A DNA stretch of 64,000 nucleotides, taken from the NCBI RefSeq assembly GCF_036669915.1, contig NC_089321.1, positions 6,208,483-6,272,482 on the forward strand, written 5' to 3'. The stretch is from Pocillopora verrucosa. Its lineage: Eukaryota > Cnidaria > Anthozoa > Scleractinia > Pocilloporidae. The translations under genes were made by a program, and so were the position numbers. Positions 23,270 through 33,016 of the stretch are shown here, in pieces (position 1 is the stretch's first letter; each line of letters opens with the position of its first letter). The notes under the pieces were generated by a model. It was not told the origin of the DNA. It saw only the letters and a program-made list of their open reading frames with translations, and made no database searches.

Positions 23270-23830
23270 AAGCCAGTTAAAATGTTTTCTCAGCCAGTTA
23301 AATTGCCTTCTTCAGTAATGTTACTTCTCCTGTAAACACCAAAAGCTTTCAAAACTCCATTCAAGGTTTCTAGAAACTGTTGATTTTCATTTATTTGATA
23401 TTCAGGTATTGATTCTCCAGATGACGCTGTTTAGCCGCGTTTTGGGTTCACTTAGATACTGGACTTTCTTTGAGTTAACGACATACAGGTGTACAACAGT
23501 TTACCTGTTGTTCCTGTTCAGCTGCACTCAGAACGTCTTCCGGCATCCAGATATCATGTCAGACATTTGCAAAACTAATTTCGAGTCTTGATAGTGGTGT
23601 GTTTATTCTCTATCTCTATTCCTTGACTTGCTGTTTTCTTATTCGTTCGAAAAACCACTTTTGGTCCAATTATGACTCAATCTTATTTTTAAGAGGATAC
23701 GAAGTACTTAGTTATCAGTGAGGTATGTTCGAATACATTTACAAACTCTAGTTTTGGTGAGATGAGGTAAAGCGAGTTAAGATGGGTGGAGAGAAGTTAT
23801 GGAAAATCCTTTGTAAGCCTGTGGGAATTT
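23270..23830. repeat. Intergenic module with conserved frame ELTTYR (copy)
   Basis: Another copy of the 10490 module. A 20-base AATGTTTTCTCAGCCAGTTAA-type word is duplicated in tandem at about 23259-23300. No gene is supported. Confidence 0.5.
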
Positions 23831-24029
23831 TTTTCGAATTTTCGTTTTGTTTCGTTCGTTTAATGCTTATGAAACAGTTGAGGGATTTGAAACCTCTTGT
23901 GAAAAGCCTGTTACTTCTCAGCCTTCGTTACAAGTGGAAAATAAAACATAAGAAAGTTTTTTGCTTTTGAAAATTTAGTTCTATGTTACCGTACCAACAG
24001 TTAATTTGGCATGAAAATTGTCAAGGTGG

Positions 24030-24062
24030 TAACAACAACAACAACAACAACAACAACAACCG
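24030..24062. repeat. (ACA)n microsatellite
   Basis: About ten ACA units in a row follow GTGGTAACAACA. The equivalent place in other units (for example 17577) has only two or three units, so this is a local expansion. Confidence 0.9.
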
Positions 24063-24213
24063 TATTTCGAAAGCAGCTCCAAGAAGAGGAGCAAGTCTTT
24101 CTACTTTATATTTGACATATTTTTTTATTGGGAATATTTAATTTATATATCATTTTATCTTTGATTGAACTGTTTTCTCTTATGTTCATAGCAGCTAACA
24201 GAGCTCAGAGAAA

Positions 24214-24282
24214 ATGCAGCCTTTCGCCTCAGCTTCGGAGTGCACTCCATGGCAAATCATCACAAGTTACAAGTTTAAATGA
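24214..24282 (+). pseudogene. GPCR 5' stub
   Basis: The conserved leader (AG at 24193-24194) and an ATG at 24214 open a frame reading MQPFASASECTPW, the receptor N-terminus. After this the sequence switches to unrelated DNA and stops after QIITSYKFK. A second copy of the upstream module then begins at about 24300, leading to the gene at 24628. This is a truncated duplication of promoter plus N-terminus. Confidence 0.75.
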
Positions 24283-24627
24283 ATCTCTTATTTTTTTTGC
24301 GAACGCGATTGAGATCACCAGTGGCAAAGCCTTCCGCCTATTCAGTGAACATCGAAAGAGATTTATATCATTAAATTCGTCTTTATCGAAAGAAAAAAAC
24401 CGGAACAAGCTGATCATGATTAAATTTCCAGATATGAATCTCGCATAAAGAAAGACGAGGATCGGTTTAAGTCAACGGACGAAACTAAGTTGGTCAAACA
24501 CGTTAAAAAACCTAAAAAGCAACTTTTGACATACTTTGACATTGAGAATATTGAATTCATGTTTCATTTTATCGCTTATTGAACTGTTTCCTGTTATTTT
24601 CATAGCAGTTAACAGAGCTCAGAGAAA

Positions 24628-25449
24628 ATGCAGCCTCTTTATTCAGCTTCAAAGTGTATTCCGTGGCTTGTGGTCCTCATCATCGAATGTCTGACCATAG
24701 TCATCCTTAATATCATCACCATTGCTGTTTTTGTGAAGAAGAAGCGTCAGCTACAGCGGCGGAGTACATATTTGATCATCCATCTGGCGATAGTCGATCT
24801 CTTAGTGGGCGCAGTCTCTGGGCCGCTGCAGATTGAAATAGGAATGTCGCAGCTCTGTCCTTTATGGAATTACAGACGAAAGACTGTTTGGTCTCATCAC
24901 ATATCTTTTGCATTTGTACATTTATTCTCGTTCACTTCCCTTACAAATCTTATTGCTATTTCCTTAGAACGGCTACACGCAACATTGTGTCCATTCAGGC
25001 ATCGCTTTGTGAGGAAATGGGTTTATAGAGCCATAATTATTGTCATTTGGTTAATACCTATTGTTAGAGAAGCCGCTCAAATTTTCTTTTTGGAAATTTT
25101 TGATGCAGAGGTAATTGATACTTACTTGTATATCCTATTTTATGCAGTTTCTCTATTTGTTATCTGTGTATCTTACATCCTTATTATTATCAAAGTACGA
25201 TGTAGTTGTCATCCTCAATTCCATTCTAGATCAAAAAGAGAAAGAAAACTGACGGGTACTGCGCTTATCGTCACACTTGTATCGCTACTCTGTCTTCTAT
25301 CAGTGATGTTATATGGAGTATGTCTTCATTTTCCCTCCAGTTGTTTAAGGAATGTTCATATGGATATGGGCGTGGTAGTTCTATTTTTAGCTAACTCACT
25401 TGTAAATCCTATAATTTACGCTGTTCGGATGCCAGGATTCACTTCGTAA
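24628..25449 (+). CDS. Class A GPCR, array copy 4 with truncated tail (273 aa)
   Basis: Same family as the 5552 receptor, complete through TM7 (NSLVNPIIYAVRMPGF) and then ending in TS and a stop. Compared with the other copies, 68 bases are missing between the GGATTCA that follows NPIIY and the CTTCGTAACC near the end, with CA shared at the two edges. The resulting frameshift removes the last ~28 residues, including the helix-8-like FREG segment. All seven helices and the ERL and NPIIY motifs remain. TM6 has CLLS in place of C[LF]LP. It may still fold, but loss of helix 8 and a changed TM6 proline site suggest impaired signalling, so it could be a young pseudogene. Confidence 0.75.
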   Translation: MQPLYSASKCIPWLVVLIIECLTIVILNIITIAVFVKKKRQLQRRSTYLIIHLAIVDLLVGAVSGPLQIEIGMSQLCPLWNYRRKTVWSHHISFAFVHLFSFTSLTNLIAISLERLHATLCPFRHRFVRKWVYRAIIIVIWLIPIVREAAQIFFLEIFDAEVIDTYLYILFYAVSLFVICVSYILIIIKVRCSCHPQFHSRSKRERKLTGTALIVTLVSLLCLLSVMLYGVCLHFPSSCLRNVHMDMGVVVLFLANSLVNPIIYAVRMPGFTS

Positions 25450-25797
25450 CCTTAGAAGAGCGTAGATTAATGGTAAGAAACTATTCATGAAGTTTGTTTT
25501 TTTAAATGACTTTAACTTATTAGCCGAGTAACATGCATTTCCACTTTATTTTTTGGTTTCCATTAAAATCTTAACATGAGTAAGAGAAAATTACGCTGGT
25601 GGTATACGAACAGATAATTGATACAGTATAGTTTTGCCTTTGAATAAAAACAGTTTATTCAACTTTTTATAAGCCCGACGTTGTGTACATTTCTACGACA
25701 GCTTGACTTGAAGCGAAATAAATGCGACTTTTAACAAACCCGGGATGAATAACCGGTGAATAACCATAACCGGTGAATAATTAAGTTTACTTGCAGT

Positions 25798-26290
25798 ATG
25801 ATATTGACGGCGGTTCATATTACAATTATTTTTAAAACAGGTTTCATGCCGATACTATTCGAGTTATCCTGCATGGGCGGACGACCTCTTATCAAATTGT
25901 TGTATTACAGACAACTAACTACCGCAGTAGAGCGATGTTTTGCATTTTACGAGCGTTTTTCATCTTTTGATGTCAAAAGATTTCCTCAACCACTTTATCG
26001 CTGCGTTTTATTGCGTTTGGTAGAAGACCAGAGGGAAGAATCATTAAACGAGGCAGAAAATGTTACCATTGTAACCACATATAAAGTCTCAAAAAGGCTG
26101 ATTGGTTCAAATAAGGAATTTCTAACAAAACATCGATATAAGAGTGTTATAGTTCAGTGTATTAGATCAGATAATTCAGAGCAAAGAACATCAATGTGGA
26201 TAAAAAGAGCAAATTATCTTGCCGAAATTAAAATCTTCCTGTACATTTCATTGAGGCTTCAAGAAACACTCCATCCATAGGCTTCGTTTT
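25798..26290 (+). pseudogene. Conserved-frame module of unknown identity (copy 3, longest)
   Basis: A 160-codon open + strand frame reads GFMPILFELSCMGGRPLIKL, FDVKRFPQPLYRCVLLRL, EESLNEAEN and, further on, a basic C-terminal part. It shares its core with the copies at 3095 and 13036. The first codon of the frame is a non-ATG codon, and an AACAG before GFMPI could be a splice acceptor. No domain is recognised. Its place, just downstream of a GPCR in each unit, says only that it is part of the duplicated block. Confidence 0.35.
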
Positions 26291-27644
26291 ATAGGCAACT
26301 GGGTTTATAATGCCTACGTTTTGGATTGTTTGGAAAACAGAAGACTCCTGCAGTTTTAAAGAATTGAAGTGCGTGATCAATATAAGTGTTTAGATGAGAG
26401 TCTATGTTTACAGTCTAAACACGGTTGTGACGTTCTAAACACGCGTGTATTTTTTGAGAAATATACCCTAAAAAAGCAAAGAAGGACTTCTTCCCGAGGT
26501 GGGTGAATGATCGTGCATAGAGCGAGTACTCCAAAGTTCTGCATGCCCGGTTTAAATTACTCCTTTTATTATGCTCCCCCACCCCCTACCCCATTAATAA
26601 TAATTCCTCACTTGAATTGCTTCATTACGTATATATTTCCATACGTTTAAAATACAGCCTTCAGAAGTTTGGATTCGTTTATTTGAATTAGGTAAATGAA
26701 GGCAGAAACTCCGGGACAAGATCGTCTCGAACAAAACAAGACTATAGGTGACAAAAAAACCTTTAAACCCTATCCTTTGAATATCGCATATTGAATTTAA
26801 GTTTTTATATGATCTGGGATGCGCAAAATGGTTACGTGATACACTCCAGTCTTTATCCAAAATTTCTCCTGGTTCAGCTGCACTCAACTTAACATGCTCT
26901 AATTACGTCCTTTACGATCCCGTAAAACGCACGCAAGGCTGTCAATTAATGTCTTATTTATGAAAATAGTTTTTAACTTATGACATGATATTACAACTAT
27001 ATTAGCTTTCAAAAAATTAAACTGTCTAATTCATCATTATACTTTTGAAGTCCTGTCCAGTATGTTTGCTTTACTAATGGCCTACCTTGTAAGAAAATAA
27101 AGTCTTTAATTAAGAAATTATGACTAACTTTCAACAACGCAATCTTTATACAACTACATGTTAAAAGATGCACAGTATTTACCATCGCTGTAACGATTTC
27201 TGCTCATAAAACTTCTACGCAGTTATCGTGCGAATACTTCATTGGAAATATAATCCAAAGCTGTCATTAACAACTTGAGTTGAGATGGGCAATTCCTTGA
27301 ACTGAATATAATGAGGAACTAAGTTTTCAAGAGAAGTTTATTTTTAATAAAAGAAAATTACATAAGAAATGAAAAATCGATTAACGAAGTTTTTTTAAAG
27401 GAATAAAGGAAATTTTTGACCATAATTAAAAGATTTAAGAAAACGCTTTGTATTTCAATTTTGAAATGGTTTCTCGGCCAGTTAAATTTCCTTCTTCAGT
27501 GACATAACTTCACCTGTAAACCCCAAAAGCTTTCAAAACTCCATTCAAAGTTTCTAGAAACCATTCATCTCCAGTTACTTGATATTCAGGTATTGATTGT
27601 CCAGACGAAGCTGTTTTGCCAGCGGTTTGGGTTCACTTAGATAC

Positions 27645-27835
27645 ATACTGTACCCTCAGTTTATTTTATTTGTTTTCGCTCGGCTTATACGCGAATGCGT
27701 GCCCATTTATAATTGTTCTAATAAGTCGAAAAAATATAAGCCAAACCCCTCTCTATGGCTCAGATTTTACCAAATATTAGCGTCAATTTTTTGTGAAAAT
27801 CGCTCGGCTTCTAGCCAAATAAATACGGGTACTCT
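27645..27835. other. Filler sequence at a module junction
   Basis: About 190 bases absent from the other units join the 10490-type module, broken after TTCACTTAGATAC, directly to the tail of the 7028-type module. It contains two CGCTCGGCTT words about 120 bases apart and no gene. It may be a small insertion or a rearrangement scar. Confidence 0.5.
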
Positions 27836-28368
27836 AATTACTTCCTTTATGATCTCGCCCGTGAGATAGAGAACGTGAGGCCGTCAATAAATGTCTTATT
27901 CATGAGAATATTTTTAGCTTAAGATATGAGATTTCAACTGAATTAGTTTCAAAAAATGAGACCGTCGAACTTATGATGATACTCATGAAGTCCTGTCCAA
28001 TAGGTTTCCTTTACTTATGACCTACCTTGCAAGAAAATAAAGCCTTTAATTGAGAAATTATTACCAAATGAAAAATCGACCATTGAAGGAAAAAAAAAAT
28101 TTGTGGACCATAATCAACAACATTTAAAAAAATGCCGCGTATTTCAATTTTGAAAAGTTTTTTCAGTCAGTTAAATTTCCTTCTTCAGTGATATAACTTC
28201 TCCTGTAAACACCAAAAGCTTTCAAAACTGCATTCAACGTTTCTAGAAACTATTCATCTTAATTTATTTGATATTCAGGTATCGACTTTCCAGACGAAGC
28301 CGTTTTGCCGGCGCTTTGGTTTTACATAGATACGGAACTTTCTTCGAATGAACGACGTACAGGTTTGG

Positions 28369-28855
28369 CCACAAGCGGCCCAAGCTCACGTCTCAAGAAA
28401 AGCCAACGATTAATTCATGAACGCGTCACGTGTTGTGTGACTCTGTGTTAAGTTACGAGAGGAACCGTTGAAAATTTGAACACGTTATAAGGAATAGTAT
28501 GGGGAACGAAATATGGTTGATTTACAACGATAAATATTTCGAAATATGAACATTTTTCTCGTAAAATCAATAAAACTTACTCATACCCTGTGTATCCGTT
28601 GTAGTTTTTGGCGATTTCTGCTGTTTTAAGCTTGCTTTACCATCATTGTTATTCATGGCAAAAGACGAAATGTTCATATTTCGAAATATTTATGGTTGTA
28701 AATCGACTCTATCTCGTTCCCTATACTATTCCTTATAACATGTTCAAATTTTCAACGGTTCCTCTCGTAGCTTAACACCGAGTCGCACAACGCGTGACGC
28801 GTTCATGAATTAATCGTTGGCTTTTTCTCGAGACGTGAGCGTGGGCTGCTTGTGG
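28369..28855. mobile_element. 487-bp foldback element (188-bp inverted arms)
   Basis: The element begins CCACAAGCGGCCC and ends GGGCTGCTTGTGG. The left arm (28369-28556) and right arm (28668-28855) are nearly perfect inverted copies; shared words include AACGATTAATTCATGAACGC and GAGGAACCGTTGAAAATTTG. The centre (28557-28667) has no coding capacity. TTTGG stands on both sides and could be a target duplication. However, other copies of the host module have about 140 bases between the equivalent flanks, so insertion and deletion may have occurred together. It is a MITE or foldback transposon of unassigned superfamily. Confidence 0.8.
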
Positions 28856-30336
28856 TTTGGCTTGTTGTTTTCTTATTCATTCGGAAAACCGCCTTTGGTC
28901 AAATTTGACTCTAACTCATTTTTTAGAGGACACCTACTACTTCGTTGTCAGTGAGGTATGTTCGTAAGATTTAATACCTTTCCAAACTCTTGTTTTGGTG
29001 TGATGAAGTAAAGCGAGTTTAAATGGGTGGAGAGAAGTTATGGAAAATCCTTTGCACACCTGTGAGAAATTTTAGAATCTTATTTTTATTTTTATTTATA
29101 TTTTAAACCTTTTGTGAAAAGCCCGTCGCTCCTCAGCCGTCGTTACACGTTCGTGACCAGACGATGAAAAGATCTTTCTTTGTTTCATTACCGAGTACAA
29201 CATTTACCATCTTGATCCCCTCTTGCCATCTTTGTTATCATATTTACGCCATCGACAATCTTTAACAAGTATGTGGAAATTTTCTTATTTTAGTTTGTCT
29301 CTTTTGACGCTTATAAAACGATTAAGGCAATTAAGACCTCTTGTATAAAGGCTTTTGCTTATTCAGAGTACATCAAAATAATGTTAAATCGTTGGAAAAA
29401 GAAGAAATTCGTTCCAAAGAGAGAGAGGGAGGCTGAATTATCAATCTTCTGGATATGTATTGCACCAAAAAAAAAGGAACATCAAATGAGTCAAAGTACA
29501 AAAGAAAGGTAGCAAATGTAATTCTGTGGCTATGGTCACCGACAATCTGAATTGGTGATTAAACGCTATAAAATTGTCAACCCTATTTCTACATCTGACT
29601 TTTGCAGTGCGAATCAAGTTACACCTAGCCGCAAGAGCCGCCATAGTTTATGACTTTTCGAGTTTACCCAAACTCCTTTAAAAAGAAAAAAACAAATTAC
29701 AAATGGACCTATTATTTGTAGTAAATTGTTCAAAGGCAGTAAACTTGCCTGCTTCAATGATATAAACTTCTCCCGTGGCAATCAAAAGCTTTCAAACCTC
29801 CATTCAAGGTTTTTAGAAACTATTCATTTCCACTCCTTTAATTTGCTTATGTTGATTCTCTATTTTCAGCTGTTCTGTAAGTGGATTTACCACGATACAG
29901 GACTTTAATCACACCAACAATCGTGGAGTTTAGGCGGATGCTTTAATCTGAAATTCTAGTTTTTCTGCACTAAAAATGCCGTTTTTCTTTCAGCTATTAT
30001 CTGTCAATCATTCGGAAAATGTAAATTGGAGTTCTAATACTGATAAGTTTGGTCTGCATTAAATTCTTCCTTAGCATGCTACAACAAGCGTGAGTGAAGA
30101 AATTTATCCGAAGTGAGAAAAGACAATGGTTAAACGTCTTGGTGTGGAAAATGAAACATAAGGGGTGTTTTTGCTTTTAAAAATGTTAGTTATATTTCGC
30201 CGTGTTTACAGCTAATTTTTCTTTGAAATTTTCAAGGCTCCGAGAAGAGGAGCAGGTCTTTCTACTGTATATTTGACATCTTTCTTTATTGAGAATTATT
30301 ATTCATTTCATCTTTGCTTGAACTGTTTTCTGTTAT

Positions 30337-30360
30337 TTTCATAGCAGCTAACAGAGCTCA
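30337..30360 (+). promoter_or_regulatory. Leader and relocated start of GPCR copy 5
   Basis: The leader matches the others up to GAGCTCA, with the acceptor AG at 30346-30347. In the other copies the text continues AGAGAAAATGCAG; here it reads ATGAAAGTGCAG after GAGCTC. The ancestral ATG has become GTG and a new in-frame ATG has arisen two codons upstream. Confidence 0.6.
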
Positions 30361-31272
30361 ATGAAAGTGCAGCCTTTATCCTCAGCTTCGCAGTGTATTC
30401 CATGGCTTGTAGTCCTCATCATCGAATGTCTGGCCATAGTCATCCTTAATATCATCACCATTGTTGTCTTTGTAAAGAAGAAGCGTCAGCTACAGCGGCG
30501 GAGTACATATTTGATCATCCATCTGGCGATAGTCGATCTCTTAGTGGGTGTAGTCTCTGGGCCGTTACAGATTGAACACATAATGGGGTGGTCTTGTCCA
30601 CTGTGGAATTACAGACAAAGGACTATTTGGCCTCATAATTTATCTTTTGCATTTTTACATTTATTCTCGTTCGCTTCCCTTACAAATCTTATTGCTGTTT
30701 CCTTAGAGCGGCTACACGCAACGTTTTGTCCATTCAGGCATCGCTTTGTGAGGAAGTGGGTTTATAGAGCCATAATTATTGCCATTTGGTTAATACCTGT
30801 TGTTAGAGAAGCAGTTCAAATTTTCTTAAGGGGAATTGTTGATCGAATGGTAATTAATACTTACTTGTATTGCCTATTTTATGCAGTTTCTCTATTTGTT
30901 ATCTGTGTATCTTACATCCTCATTACTATCAAAGTACGGTGTAGTCGTCATCCCCAATTCCATTCTAGATCAAAAAGAGAAAGAAAACTGACGGGTACTG
31001 CGCTTATCGTCTCACTTGTATCTTTACTTTGTTTTATACCAGCGATGATATATGCAGGATGGGCTGGCAACTACTCCACTTATTTCATAAATGTTCATAT
31101 TCATATGGCTGTGCTAGTTCTATTTTTAGCTAACTCACTTGTAAATCCTATAATTTACGCTCGTCGGATGCCAGGATTCAGAGAAGGTTTATTACAGCTA
31201 GTTTACAGGGTCCCAGACCTTTCTCGTATCGCCTCAGCAAACCTGCCACTTCGTAACCTTAGGAGAGCGTAG
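30361..31272 (+). CDS. Class A GPCR, array copy 5 (intact, 303 aa)
   Basis: An intact array receptor beginning MKVQPLSSASQC; it is two residues longer than the 301-residue copy at the N-terminus because the start codon has moved (see the leader entry). All helices are present: TM2 HLAIVDLL, TM3 SLERLHA, TM6 CFIP, TM7 NSLVNPIIYARRMPGF and the full LRNLRRA tail. ICL1, ICL2 and ICL3 are nearly the same as in the other copies. The loop between TM2 and TM3 (EHIMGWSCPLW), ECL2 (GIVDRMVINTY) and especially ECL3 (GWAGNYSTYFINVHIH) differ. ECL3 contains an NYS N-glycosylation sequon. The ligand is unknown. Confidence 0.88.
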   Translation: MKVQPLSSASQCIPWLVVLIIECLAIVILNIITIVVFVKKKRQLQRRSTYLIIHLAIVDLLVGVVSGPLQIEHIMGWSCPLWNYRQRTIWPHNLSFAFLHLFSFASLTNLIAVSLERLHATFCPFRHRFVRKWVYRAIIIAIWLIPVVREAVQIFLRGIVDRMVINTYLYCLFYAVSLFVICVSYILITIKVRCSRHPQFHSRSKRERKLTGTALIVSLVSLLCFIPAMIYAGWAGNYSTYFINVHIHMAVLVLFLANSLVNPIIYARRMPGFREGLLQLVYRVPDLSRIASANLPLRNLRRA

Positions 31273-31599
31273 ATTGATGGTAGAAAAACCATTGATGAAG
31301 TTTGTTTTTTAAATAACTTTAACTTCTTAGCCGAGCAACATTTCAGCAGCATTTCCATTTTATTTGTAGTTTCCATTAAAATCCTAACATGAGTAAAAAC
31401 TACGCTTGTGGTATACGAACAAATGATTGATACAGTATAGTTATTATCTTGAATAAAAATGGATTATTCAATAGCCCTGATATTGTGTTCACTTGCATAA
31501 AAACTTAACTTTGACCGCAAAAAGGGACTTTTAAACCTGGGATGCATTACTTAACTGAATTTAATATTTTGTAAATAGGGCGTCACGCATGAACGTAAT

Positions 31600-32030
31600 G
31601 ATATAGAGAAGAGTCTCTAAACGCTCTTCGTTAGCTCAGCGGATGAACATCGGAGAACGGAAAGGTATAACTTTACTGAACCGACCAAGGGAAGTGTGAA
31701 CATTAATCCTATCGCCTTCTTGGGAATTAAGTTCAACTTTTCGGTGAGAGCCGGCTCATTAAAAATATTTTCCTGAGCTCCAAGTCGCATAATGACCTGC
31801 CACTTCGGAACTTGAGAAGGTCTTGGATAAATCGTTGGAAACTTCAAATGAAGTTTGAATTTCATATGTTCAGTCAGCGAGTATTTGTTTCGCCAGAGAA
31901 GATCTTGTCCTATAGGCTTTATTGCCTTTAGAGTATATATATGAATGGATGACTGAAATGGGTAAGGAAAAGTTCCGTTATGCAATAGCGACGTCACTGA
32001 GGCCCAGCTTAAGCATATATAGATGAAGCA
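31600..32030. repeat. Possible tRNA-related dispersed repeat
   Basis: At 31627 the text GTTAGCTCAGCGG resembles a pol III A-box, but no convincing B-box follows, and the rest is sequence I do not recognise. It has no counterpart elsewhere in the window. The short frames here are not supported as genes. Confidence 0.25.
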
Positions 32031-32354
32031 TTACCCATCAACTGGTAACTCTGGGTAACTCCTTTCAGACCGAGGTAACTGGGGACGGAGGAGAGAAATT
32101 ATGTTGCTGTCGTCAACGACAGTCCTGGTACCAAGTCGGGATGAAATTGATAACCATGGTCAAGCTGATTTGCCCAATCTGAATCAGGAAGCACCTTGCC
32201 ACAAGAGCTGCCATAGTCTAAGATGTCGCGAGTTAACACATACACACCAGCCCTGTAACCTTCCCGGGGAAAACAGCAGTTCTCTCAGTTTATTACTCAA
32301 AAAAATCAAAGTAAAATACTGAAATCACGGGAAACGGAATTCTCGTAAAAACCA

Positions 32355-32525
32355 AAAACGCGAGACGCAAAAACGCAGTGGTGAGAGCGCTCGCCTACAG
32401 GACTTCTGAAACGTCATATGTGGGTATAGTTAATTGTTGGTTCTCGTCCTTGCTCTGAAGGATTTTCTCTGAGTCCTCCGGTTTTCCTTTTTCCACAACA
32501 ACCAACAGTCAATTTCGAACTGAAA
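32355..32525 (+). mobile_element. tRNA-derived SINE-like element
   Basis: The element starts with a tRNA-like head (GCAGTGGTGAGAGCGCTCGC, about 32370-32389) and continues with TTGTTGGTTCTCGTCC and GGATTTTCTCTGAGTCCTCC, then GGTTTTCC. It ends near CAACAACCAACAGTCAATTT. I associate this string of words with a very common SINE-like repeat of coral and anemone genomes. It is followed directly by an A-rich tract and GPCR remnant 6. Confidence 0.65.
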
Positions 32526-32549
32526 ACAGTAAAAAAAAAAATATATATC

Positions 32550-33016
32550 GAATGCCTTGCCATTGCCATCCTTAATATTATCACTATTGTTGTCTTTGTG
32601 AAGAATAAGCGTCAGCTACAGCGGCGGAGTATATATTTGATCATCCATCTGGCGATAGTCGATCTCTTAGTGGGCGTAGTCTCTGGGCCGCTACAGGTTG
32701 AACATAGAATGGCGACGTTCTGTAATCTGTGGAAGTACAGTCGTGAGCGTATCTGGTCTGATTATTTGATAGTGGGATTTGTAAATTCATTCTCGTCCAC
32801 TTCCCTTGTCCATTTAGGCACCGCGTTTTGAACAACTGGGTTCATAAGGAGATGATAATTGTCATTTTGTTAGCGAACATAGGTAGAGAAACCGCTCAAA
32901 TCGTGTCATATGAGATACCTACTAGCCACGAAAGGTTTCTTCACAATACCCTTTACATCTCTTTTTATGCAGTTTCTTTGTTTGTTATCAGTGTATCTTA
33001 CATACATGACGGGTAA
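32550..33016 (+). pseudogene. GPCR array copy 6, decayed remnant
   Basis: Homology begins inside TM1 (at about IECLAIAILNIITIVVF) and has no leader or start codon. TM2 and the first extracellular loop are readable (LIIHLAIVDLLVGVVSGPLQ). About 45 bases at the end of TM3, including the ERL motif, are lost, which shifts the frame and creates a stop at about 32831. A second frame (32828-33016) reads TM4 and TM5 (FYAVSLFVISVSYI), then jumps to the DGstop created where TM5 is joined to the TGACGGGTA of TM6. TM6, TM7 and the tail are missing. It is the last and most decayed member of the array. Confidence 0.85.
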
